Of a stretch of DNA of 64,000 bases, positions 12,391-22,885 are shown piece by piece. The notes below the pieces were generated by a model. It did not search any database and was not told the origin of the DNA. It saw only the letters and a list, made by a program, of their open reading frames with translations. The first letter of the stretch is position 1. Each line of letters begins with the position of its first letter. The position numbers were made by a program, and so were the translations under genes. Source of the stretch: Ulva prolifera (Eukaryota; Chlorophyta; Ulvophyceae; Ulvales; Ulvaceae); NCBI GenBank assembly GCA_023078555.1, contig CM041203.1, forward strand, positions 5,230,538-5,294,537, in the 5' to 3' direction.

Positions 12391-13047
12391 CGTGGAAGAT
12401 TTGCAAGGCTGCAGCCTGAAAGAACAACGAGGCTTCAGCTGTGAACGATGTGTATCATTGTTCATGAACGTGATGGAGTTAATCATAAGGGCAGCCACGG
12501 AGATGCCCAGAGCATGTCCCGCCGGATGCAGTGGTCACCGCTGGCCAGGGGAGCAGCTCACCTTGGAATCGTTGCCTCTGCTTCAGCGTGTCACTCAAGG
12601 CTCAAGCCTGGATGTATCAAAGCAGAGCTACTCTGGACAGCAGGCTAACTGCGGAGTCAATTTTCAGGAGAACTGGCTTTGAAGTCAGTTCGTCAAGGTG
12701 ACAGCCACGCCCTGCACAGCACGCCAGCATGCCGTGACCGAGCTGAATGGATGGGACCACACGCCCTGCAGTGCCGGCAGTGGGGAAAAGCCCGCGCCCT
12801 GGGCAGTTCACAGACCTCAGGAGCAGCAACGACAGGCATGCATTGTCGACCACGGAACACCTGTATCAGGGATTTCGGATGCTGTGCCGGTCTGCGTTAC
12901 CACAGAAACAGGTTGATTCGGGTAAGGCACAGTGACGTTAAGTAGTATGATGGCGCCCACGGTGGGGCGAACAATTACACAACGCGTAGACTCCGTGTGG
13001 CGTCCGCTGGCAATGGCAAAGGCGAGGCTGCTGTTAGCTTACATACG

Positions 13048-13081
13048 GCGGGGGCGCACCAATTAATTGGTGCGCCCCCGC
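13048..13081. repeat. Perfect 34-bp palindrome, no spacer
   Basis: GCGGGGGCGCACCAATT is followed at once by its exact reverse complement. The paralogous site at 6935-6955 has only the left arm followed by CTCGTGCAG, so the right arm was added in this copy. Confidence 0.95.
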
Positions 13082-15043
13082 TTACAATTAATGAACTGGT
13101 GCAGATACGGCGTACTTGGCGTGTTGCAAAAGTGCAGGAGGACTTGGATTGGCAGATTATGATGGGTCAATGTAACAGATTCAATGCGGCCACTGGCATA
13201 GTGTAAGACGACAGATGACACATCAAGAGATCGAAAGTACTACACTGACATTGCCAAGGCCCTGCGGACAGGGAGGCTGAACCCATGCCACATCGCAGAC
13301 GGCATGAACAGCACGGGCTCGGAGCCCGTGTTCGCGTGGGTCACGATTCGACACATTTGTCTCTTCATTCATGAGCGTGATGGGCTTCGGGGCAGCGACG
13401 AACGGTTTCAAGACGGTCGGAGCATGTGCAGCCAGATGCAGCGAAACACGCAGGCCAATGGCTCTGTAGGCAGTTAGCACACCTTCCCAGAGATGCCTGT
13501 CCTCAGGATTGTCACGCGAAGCGCTGGCGGAAGTCTAGATGATCTTCTAGAGCAGAGCTGCAGACATGGAGCTCGTCAGCTAGTTGGCCCACCAGGCTGC
13601 GGTATCTGTGGCTGCAGTGAACCTGGCAATTTAGATATACACAGGGTGCGATGTCGCAAGACAGGGCATCAATGCGACAGCCACGCCCTGTACAGAACCT
13701 CGAGCACAGGGACGGGACCACGCCATACTGCCATGCAGCGTCGGCGATGGGAGCATCACGGAAAACTTTTGTTGAACTGGGCAGTTCACAGACACCTTTT
13801 TAAGTGGCAATGACAAGCACAGTGTTCGTGCATTGCCAACTGTGGAACACTTCCATGCATGCGGAGTCTCGGATGCACTCCACGTCTGCATCAGTATCAA
13901 TCAACACAGAAACGGCTTGAGTTCAGGTAAAGAACAGTGAGGTGAAGTGGCAGAGCTGTGGCGGCACGAACAGGACATGATGGAGACGCGATGTAGCAGG
14001 TGGTCTATGATTGCGCAGTGCAGGGGGCCATGCTGACCGGGTCGACGGAGCTTCAGATTCTGCACATGCATGAACACGCCAAGGACGCACCCGCTCGCGA
14101 GATCCGAAGTTGTCAGCGAGATCAATGCGATAGATTGCAGTTACTGGACGCGATGAACTGATCTTGGCTGCGAATTTGAAGCTGGGAGCCTGCACAGGTG
14201 AGAGGTTGTCTGTCGGGCAGGCAGTGTGGAGATCATGCACGCGGCGATCACGAGTGTCACACATGAGGAAAGGGGGTGAAACTGTGCTGTTCACACGTAC
14301 AGGACATGCAAGCTGGGGTTTCTGGTGAGGTGCGGCGACATTGATTGCGGTTGGCCGCCGGCAGTATCATGCCAAAACTCATGCACATGGCTTGCATTGT
14401 GAAGGCATGCATGCAAGAACTGAAGCCGCGGGAACTCACCGCCGGTCACCTCTTCAAGCGCAATGACTCGGCGTGTGAAACAGCTTGTGGTACCAAAAAA
14501 GAAACTGCAAATACCTCCTGCATACCAAAGGCCGTAAGCATGTGCGACATTAGTTCAACAAGTTGTCGTCGACAATCGCAGATTCTCGGCATGCAGTGAC
14601 GGAAGGGACCACCACTCTGCCAAGCAGAGCATGCAGAAAACACTCCAAGCAACAAATTTTGAGCTGCTCAGCCACATGTGAATCATGTCAGGATGCCTGA
14701 GGGTATACAAGGTGGGCACATGGTGGAGCAGAGTTGGCAGGCGGGGACGCACCACTCTCGACGCTTGCAATCGCGACCAAATTTGGACCGCCAAGGACTT
14801 GTCCTGATCACTTGTGCAGTTGTTGCGGAGTTGGTTTCCTGCAGGCAACCCACACTGACGTCTGGCACACGGCCTCAATTGGCCTGGAAAGAATACTTTG
14901 GGCCTGCGGCACTGGCAGATGTGCTCCTGTATGACGTTTTACACGGTGGATGAGCTCTGATAACAAGAGCTGTTGTTAGTCAGTGGCATGCATGGGGCCC
15001 TGGCCAAGCCTGTTCAAGTTGGTATACCTACGTAGGGGCAACT

Positions 15044-15082
15044 CAACTTTTGTTTTCTCCCGTCCACTCTTTTGTAATCATC
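15044..15082 (+). mobile_element. Truncated retro-insertion (TGTAA-tail family), copy 1
   Basis: A 39-bp insert ending in CACTCTTTTGTAATCATC lies between exact 14-bp direct repeats ACGTAGGGGCAACT (15030-15043 and 15083-15096). Target duplication plus a constant 3' end and variable 5' end is the signature of target-primed reverse transcription with 5' truncation. Confidence 0.75.
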
Positions 15083-15400
15083 ACGTAGGGGCAACTGCAG
15101 CCAGCATGCATCCGACTTTGTCTGAACATTGGGCAGGGGTCGATGCGGGGCTTCCAGTTGCCCTGATCAAACAATCACCCGGCTTCAATCTCCACAGTCA
15201 ACATCAAAGTACTACATGAAGAGCGAGGCCGCCTCTGAGCAGCCTCTGACCAGCATGCACTGAGAGCTGGCCATCACGCTCAACCGACCGAGTTCTGTGT
15301 TCCCAAGCCCGCAGAGAGACAACAGCCACGCCAGTACATATACAGAACGTGTGAGTATTTACTGCTGTAGGTCTCGTGCGCTCGAATGCAGCATGGTGTA

Positions 15401-17287
15401 ACCGCCACGCGTGCTCGCACGCTCTTTCAAACTTGCAAGCATGCGAGGAACGCACTCTCGAGAGCTGCGGTGAAAAGCGGCGAGGCGTCGTCGTGCATAC
15501 GAGCCTCACACCAGCACAGAGCTTGCCAGTTACAGAAAAGCAGAATACATATAGCAGACGAGTGCTGGGCGGCGTCGACTCGGCAGGCCTGGCAGTGGGT
15601 CGTGGCGCGGGAGCAATCTACAACCGCATCTTTATCCCCTCGGCGATCGCGAGCGGAACGCAGTTGCGACAGCGATGTGGCTTCGGGAAGCTTAAGATTG
15701 TGTATATTTGAATTAGAACACGGTTTTTTGAAGGCATGGAGGTGTTGGGGATGAGCATGGACAGCACACCGCGGCGGACTTGATGCACGGAATGCGAAAA
15801 TCCAATGAGATGCATTCACCGTTCTGCATTCAGCCACAACGCTGTATAATGTCTACATGAACTGTTTTGTACACATTGTACGTGTACCAGGCTCGCAGGT
15901 CGTTTCTGCGCTGACGATTGCGGTGCATCGCTGCGGGTCCTGGCAGTCGGCCCGCCGGGAATAAAGCCTCACCTTTTAGATCTGTCTATAGACAGTCGCA
16001 TCCAGAGCCAGGTGTTGCTTGCTTGACGCTTGTCGAAGGTCGCGAGCCTGCGGGCGTACGTACATCTGCCGACTAGTACCGCTCTTCTGTTCATGTGATA
16101 CGTCGCTGGAGAGCACGCTGAAGGTATGGTGCCAGATGTGTTGCGAAGGGGCGACGACTGCGCCCATAAATCCAAGCTCACGACCGGGTTCTTCCTCGTC
16201 TGCATGCGCAACCTGCGTTCAGCTGCCGCCGCGAAGCATGCTTGGTCAGTCGGGTGGGGACAGTTAACTGCCTGTCAGCTGCAGTCGGCTGCACTCAGGT
16301 GCGGTAATGCTTGGTGATGAGCCACGCGGTGCTCCGGGGTGCAAGCTCGCTCCCCACGATGCCTCACAGTGGCCTTTCAGCAGGCGTCGGAATGACGTGG
16401 AGAGCACTCGAGAAGATTCTGGAAGATCAGGAGGCTCTCAGCTGTAGGTGTGTCCGACCAGCTCCACGGCGCAGCCGAGCACTCTGGGTTGCCGAAGCAA
16501 GCATCAGTCACAGCGCCTGCAGGACCACTGCCGTACAATGGCGGACTTGAATCGGATCTGCCTGGAGCCGAACAGGTCAGGCAGGCGCACCCTCCGCCAG
16601 GCCCTCAATTGCCCCCTCTTGCGAGATGTGTCACAAGGGTGGCATGCAGAATTCATCGACCGGCCTGCGGAGCTCGCATCGGGAACTTGGTTACACGTAT
16701 ATATAGCGGACTATAGAATAAAACCGGCAGGCATGCATGACATCTCCGCGCCGCTGCGCCGAGGTGTGTGGCCGCGCAACTCTGTCTAGCTGTCTCTCTC
16801 AGATCACCGCAGCTGTTAGGCAGGCTGTCGGTCGGCAAGCGCATCCAGACTGGTCAGGTCTGTGCGTCAGGCATCTCGCGCCCCCATCCAGGCTGCATGC
16901 GTGCCGTTCGCCTCAAGCTAGGCGCCCCTTCCAGGGGCGCCGGCGGCACCAGTTCCTAGCTGCCGGCCTACCAGCAGCAGTTAGATAGTCGTCTCATCTT
17001 TGCCCGGCCATTGGGCTTCAGGTGCCTGTACGGCCGCGCTGTGCTGGGGTGATCAAATCGTCAATCACACCACCTGAGACGCCTGGCACGCGCCTGGCGT
17101 GTCGCACGGTGTCTACAAGCGCGGTGTAGTAGACAACCTACAGCGCGGTGACTACATGGGTGTAGCATGCATGTCCCCTGGAGGCGCTGACAGCACTGTC
17201 ATCAGGGCGGGAAGCTACGCGGTGCAGCAGACAGCGGACCACGGCAGCCGCCCAAGGTGACAGAGGGTCTGGAGCCACTCAACCGTT
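15401..17287. repeat. Gene-free block shared with 51.6-53.0 kb and 22.25-22.9 kb
   Basis: 15400-16340 is a diverged copy of 52000-53000; both have a GGAGGTGTTGGGGATG-type stretch and a CGCCCATAAAT stretch. 16320-17040 resembles 22250-22900; both contain GCATCCAGACTGGTCAGG. 17040-17290 carries the ACAAGCGCGGTG ... CTACAGCGCGGTGACTACA motif, also present at about 23395-23460 and 32115-32160. No coding region is supported. Confidence 0.5.
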
Positions 17288-17607
17288 GAGCCGCACGGGC
17301 ATCATCATGATACGGGCAGCGGCCGGGGCTGTCTCAGCGTGGCACGTCGCGGCAGCACGGCCCAGCGAGTCGCGCACGCATCTGACACCGCAACCTCACA
17401 CTGCAGTTTGGCAATGCATGTTTTGGCAATTATTTTGATGGTGTATGCTGCAGCCGGTGGCGTGGGGGTGAGCGTGTTGGGCTGGGACCGCGCATCGCAT
17501 GTCCATCCAGATCTCGGCCCGTTTGAGTGTGTGTGCTGCATTGGTAAGGCCGGGCGTGGGTGCTTGCGAAGAAAATGGTGGCCATGTTGAGGGGCGCTGG
17601 AAAAGGT

Positions 17608-17633
17608 GGGGGGGGGGGGGGGGGGGGGGGGGG
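17608..17633. repeat. Poly-G run of 26
   Basis: An uninterrupted run of 26 G. The D2 counterpart near 29260 reads GTGGGGTGGGGGC, so the run expanded in D1, or is an assembly artefact. Confidence 0.85.
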
Positions 17634-19478
17634 CTGGTATGCGCCATCACGATTGTTCTCGGGTGGCTGTTGTGTCGGTGGCCACAGGGGTGAGCAGGGC
17701 TGCAGGGGTTTGCGGAAATGCCGGCGCACGTGAGCGGTGGTGTCCGGGCGCCGCTGTCGCAGCCGAGGCTGCTGCCGCAGATTCCGACGCAGCCGCGCAG
17801 ACATGTAATGATTCCGAATATCCAGGTCTAATTTCTGGGTGGCAGCCCGGGGAATGCTGCAAAGCGACCCAACACTGCACAGTTCCTGCGGTTTGTGGGC
17901 TGTGTATAGCTGGCTGCCTTCGTTGCGCAGCACTGAAACGCACCGATGGTGCCCACAGCGTGCGATAAATAGTGGGCACAGCGCGGCAGACAGCATACGT
18001 GGCACACTAGGGAAACAGCATGTGTGGTGGGGAGTGGGGCTTGGGTGCGTGCGTACATGCCACACTGCTGCGTAGGCTGCACAGCAGCTGGTAAACATAT
18101 CATGTACACCTTGCGGCAGAGGCACCGCGGTATCACGAACGCCCACAGAAAGGGTCACAATTTTAATCTGACGCTGGTGTGCAGTATCTGATCAGCAGTG
18201 CGCGCCGCACCCACTTGCCATGGCTGACGCTGGACGTGAGAACGTCTCTGAAAAGTTGGGTTCACAGAAGACTAGCCACTTCACGAGCGCCAAGTTGCTG
18301 ATAGAAAACCATCAGTCGGTCCAATTCGCGAAATGGCCACAGTGATTTGCAAAGCAACGCGTGTGGTGTGCATAGCTACAGGCAGTTCGCGGCGCGAGAT
18401 GGACAGGCATCTAACGCACATCAGCCAAGCAGGACCACGAGCACATAACGTTCTGGCATTACGTATTCTGGGGCAGGCCCAGTGGCTGATGCTACACAGT
18501 AGCCATCGCTGATGACATGCCAAGTGCCGGCCAACGTCTGCATACTGCCTCGCTGCATCGATCAGCAGCTGTGAAGGTGGACATTGCGTCATTTGCAAAG
18601 CTTATATCTGGAGATATGGGTGGAAAGGCCTTTTGGTGCTGTTTTCGATCGCTGGTCGTTGTTTTGCGGATGGTGTCTTCAGGGATCGCAGACCGGGATG
18701 CATCGGTGGTTCATCGTTGCACATTTCCGACGCTCCAAGATATGAGAAGTCCAGCGTCACCCCTTAGCAGTCGCTTAGAAAATCCTGTTGGTCATTTGAA
18801 TTGTGACTGAGTACCATCGTTTCCCCACAGCATTCGAGCTCCATGGTGAAAGTCGAGAGTCTTCCGTGAAGCAATTCGCTGCCGTGGGTATGATGTACCT
18901 GCATCCTTCTGAATGTCGAATCAGGACGGATTTGGTACAATCGCTGCAACTGTGCCGCATGGTGTGCCTGTATCTGCCGAGCTATCGCAAACTCCGCCAG
19001 GTCTGCAACAGCAATAACCTACATCTGGGATGTGAAGAGATGGCTATCTTTCACGCCGCATACAGCTTCAAGAAATACCACGCTTTGTTTCAAACGTTTC
19101 AAAAGTAGGGCCGGGGCGGGTATAGTGCTGCAACGTCCCAGCATGGTCTGTGCTCACCACATAAATGCCCAGCTCGGCAACATGTTCAATCCACATCAGG
19201 ACCGTAAAGTATGGCTGTCACGCCCGAGTATGCTCTGGGGTTGGGCTGGGGCCCCTATCCTGGAGGCTTCATGCAACACAAGTGTGCTCACACCGCAACA
19301 TGCGCCTATGACGAAGCGGATGCAGACAGGGGCAACGTCGCTACAATCACAAGGTGGAAAGTGGTCGCAATTCAGCATACTCTTTATTGCAGAATGTCAT
19401 AGAGAAGTCAGTTCCACAGTGCAATGTTCTGCAGGTCCTGATGGCACATTGTTGTATTCGGGATCATCTCCAGCACAG

Positions 19479-21049
19479 AGGGGGGTGGGCACTCAGCCCT
19501 CATGCACGTCCACCGGGAGCGCGGCCACCTCAGAACGCTCTGGAAAGCGCTGGGAACGTCTACAGACTAATTAAAGCCTCCTGGGTGCCACTGTATCTTT
19601 GTTTCAAGTCGCTGGGCAAAGTCGCACTTTTCCGTCAGAATCGTATGCATGGCTGGGCATAAAGACAAGTTTTGCCCAACGCTGCCCAGCGCTCGCCCAT
19701 TGGGCTCAGAACATCCATTATAGTTATACATGGCCCATAACGAGGTTGTCTTGGTATTTGGTGGTGCTGTGGGCGGTTCAGCAGCAGTTTTGACATGTAT
19801 GGGTTGCTGCGCACCACCTGCAGCCTTCTTGGAAGCGACACTGCACGAAACAAGCACCATAGAAGTGTGATGTCAAGTATTGAGCTCTCCTGCTGATGTA
19901 CATGCTATTGCGCTGCCTGGATTGCTCAGGAAGCATTGTGCAGTGAGCAACACACTAATCACAGACTGAGTTAGCAGTATATGGCTGGCTGCTCACATCA
20001 GTATCAAAGGCTGGGTGGTTTACGAGCTAAACCTTGCTCGGGTCGTGTGACACTGGAAACATCCAGTTGTGTTACAAGGACAAAGGCAGCAAGAAACATC
20101 CAGTTGTGTGACAATTAAACTGCTTCTGTGTGACACAAGATACGTGTGTAGATGCCATGAGTCCATATGATGCTGCTGCGTCTTTCAATCGGAGACTTAT
20201 CAATTGTCGCGTCCGGTGTGGAGTCAGCTATGTTTTGTTGCAAGCCACTCCAGGTGTGAGCACATGTAGGCGTGCTGACATGTTTGTGAACGTGCACCAC
20301 ACAGGTCTGATGCATCAGGTCATGTATCGCAGTGAGACAGAGCTGTTACTTCATGGTATGAGAAAAACCAAAGCAGCGTGCGTTGTGCGTCACTCTCATG
20401 ACATTGTGCACTGCACGCCAGATCAATGCTGAAGGCGTGGCCTCAGCACAGCCTTTTCGTCTTGTGAATTCAGAATCAGTGGACCACGGCCAGTAATGGA
20501 CTGCTTCTTGCCTAGTGGCCAGGTACTGATCGGAAAGTGACACGTAAAATTCGCGCTGGTTGAGTCTTTCAGCTCGAAGCCAGGATGGTGTCCTCATCAA
20601 CCTGTTCCGGCCGATTGACACAAATGCTTCGTAGAGATAACAGACATATTATTCAGCAATATATGCCTAATCGTGGTGATCAGCCCCGGCGAGCTGGTCG
20701 CTCGCCGTGGCCACGCTGACGAGTCGTCGCGACCCGTGCCGTCAAGTCAGCTGACTTATCAATGATCACCAGTGACACATATTATGGTGTTTTCGAGGTG
20801 TTCTCGGCCCACCGAGCACAATGGGCATGCGCTGGGCGACGTTTGACGCCATATGAGCCGTGCTGGGCAAAACACTTTTGGTCAAGAACCCCTCGTTTCG
20901 ATGGGCATTCACACCTGTTTCGCCCAGTATGGTTAAGACCGATTCAGGTTGTTCTACTCAGTCTATAGCTCTTTAAAGCGTGTTCCAGAGCGTTCTGAGG
21001 TGCCCGCGCTCCCGGTGGACGTGCATGCAGACCGAGTGCCCACCCCCCT
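19479..21049. mobile_element. Non-autonomous hAT-like transposon (1571 bp)
   Basis: Flanked by exact 8-bp direct repeats CAGCACAG (19471-19478 and 21050-21057). Terminal inverted repeats begin AGGGGGGTGGGCACTC and stay similar for about 65 bp with a handful of mismatches. The related segment D2 (near 31430) lacks the element and reads CTCCAGCACCCCTGGTC at the empty site. Subterminal GCTGGGCAAA / TTTTGCCCA motifs recur at both ends. No transposase frame is present. An 8-bp duplication fits hAT best; P- or Merlin-type elements are alternatives. Confidence 0.85.
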
Positions 21050-21375
21050 CAGCACAGCTGGTCTTCCCTCACCACTGCAGGCCAGGCATACTTCCGCCAT
21101 GAAAGGTGTGTCCACCACGCCTCTTTCACACTGGCAGTGCATGGTCAACAGACACATGCCCTCCCAGTGGTTGGCAGAGTTGGCAAGAGTGGAAAGTTGT
21201 GTACGGCAAACCAGGAATTGCAGCTCATTGCCTAGATGATCAGAACTCATGCTTCCAAGTCGACACAAGCACACATCAAGATTTGTACAGAGGCCTCTGT
21301 CAGGCTACTACCACTCGGCAAACCTTCTCCACTAGCACATGCCAGCAACACGCTCCACACACTTGGCTGATGACT

Positions 21376-22885
21376 CGACACTTCCTGGAACTGGATGAAC
21401 AGAGCAGCCGCCAGCGTCGCGGGGGCGGCCTGCACGTCGCCGAACGCAAGCGCGCCAGTGACTGCGCAGGCGGCGAGAGCATCATCTACTGAGGATCTAC
21501 TGAGGATAGATGTATTTGTGCTGACCCGGCTGTCAATCCCCTCACCCAAACCCCACCCAACCCTTCAACCGCACACCATCCCGCCATGGGTGCGCGTCCA
21601 TACACCTGGACCCCCGATCCTCAAACACCAGCTTGGTCCGCCTGAAACGCCCCGTCCGCGCTCCTGCGGCGGGCCACAGGCAAATGCACGGCTAGGGCTG
21701 CGCCAAAGCACGGCACGCGGAGCGCAAGGCCGGCCACGCAAGGCTGACAGTAGGCCAGTGCGGGCGCTGCCATCAAGCGGCCGAGGCCACGCATGCGAGC
21801 AGCGACAACCGCCCGACCGGCAACCAGGGCGGGGGCGCACTGCCGGTCAGACAATCTGCCAGGTGGTCCGTGAGCGGCGTGAGGTCGTCGAAGGGGACCA
21901 CAAGGCCCGTCAAAACTGCATGGCCCGCATAACGTGTCATCAGCGGGGCAGCGGCGTGTACCTGCCGAGCCACCGCACGGCACAGTGCCTTGAAGAGGTT
22001 GCTCATCGCATTCTCCATGAAAAGCCTGGAGGCTGCGCCCAATCCTGCAGCAATGTTAGCAAGCCGGACGAGGCCTTCCGGAAGGCGAGCGCGGCCGGGC
22101 CAATCTGAAGCCGGCCAGCGGGTGAGACACGCACACGTCGCCGAGCCGGGGAAAACACGTGAATGTTGCCACGTTATGCGCCTCTATGCGACCGGGGGCA
22201 CTCAGCGACGGTGCGATCCTACAATGTGGGTAGACGTTTGCAGGTGTGCAGCGCCACCGCGGATCCCCGAAGCTCTAGACTGCCAGAGCGCTCTGGCTAG
22301 CAAGCACAGGCTAGCAAGCATCATTCACAGCGCCCTCGGGACCACTGACGTCGAACTCCGATCGCATCTGCCTGGAGCCCGTGGGCCACGCACGACAGGC
22401 AGGCGCCCCCTCGTCCAGTCCATTCCCCCTCCTGCGTAATGCAATACAGTGGTTCCGTGCCGAGTTGCATCGGCTGCATGCGGATCTGGCACACATCGGA
22501 CTCTCCCGGAGAATGGCGGGCATGAGAGACACCCCCGCACCGCTGCGCCGAAGTGCGTGGCCGTGCCCGTCTACTCAGCTGTGTCTCTCGGGACGCAGCA
22601 GTTGTCAGGCAGGGTGTCGACAGGCATGGGCATCCAGACTGGTCAGGTTTGTGTGTCAGGCATGTCGCGGCCCCCATGTCGCGGTCCCCTTCCAGGCCGC
22701 ATGCGTGCCAGTCGGCTCAGTCCAGGTGCCCCTTCCAGAGGCGCCGGCGGCTTCAGATCCTGGCTTCCGGCCTGCCAGCAGCATGTAGATACTCATCTCA
22801 TCTTTGCCTTACCATTGAGCTTCAGGTGCCTGTGCGGCCGCTCTACGCCGGGGTGCTGCTGCGGTGTTCACTGCCGGACGTGAGT
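21376..22885. other. D1-specific insertion carrying a possible gene fragment
   Basis: This stretch is absent from D2, where TTGGCTGATG at about 31750 continues directly into sequence matching D1 beyond 22885. Its right half (22250-22885) is a diverged copy of 16320-17040. Its ends show no clear inverted repeats, so the mechanism (Helitron-like capture, recombination, or deletion in D2) is open. Confidence 0.45.
21773..22104 (-). CDS. Possible exon or captured gene fragment, unknown function
   Basis: A plausible acceptor (CTTCAG, 22110-22105) opens a frame of about 109 residues ending at a stop at 21773. It includes LPEGLVRLANIAAGLG, MSNLFKALCRAV and VVPFDDLTPLTDHLADCL, a balanced amphipathic-helical composition unlike the low-complexity shadow frames nearby. 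I do not recognise the family; it could be an alpha-helical repeat segment. It sits inside the D1-only insertion, so it may be a captured, inactive piece. Several possible donor sites exist, so the 3' limit is uncertain. Confidence 0.3.

Larger units (their letters stand above)
12391..15400. repeat. 6.1-kb repeat unit, second copy with internal deletion
   Basis: 12391-14395 repeats 6281-8275. At 14396 it jumps to sequence related to 11700 onwards (CTGAAG then CTCACCG). Later, 14690-14990 resembles 12080-12250, and 15250-15400 resembles 12250-12370. The stretch equivalent to 8276-11690 is therefore missing. No gene is supported. Confidence 0.6.

Noticed and set aside
17430-18158. 242-codon minus-strand frame
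   Set aside because: It spans the poly-G run and is not preserved in the paralogous D2 segment; low-complexity composition.
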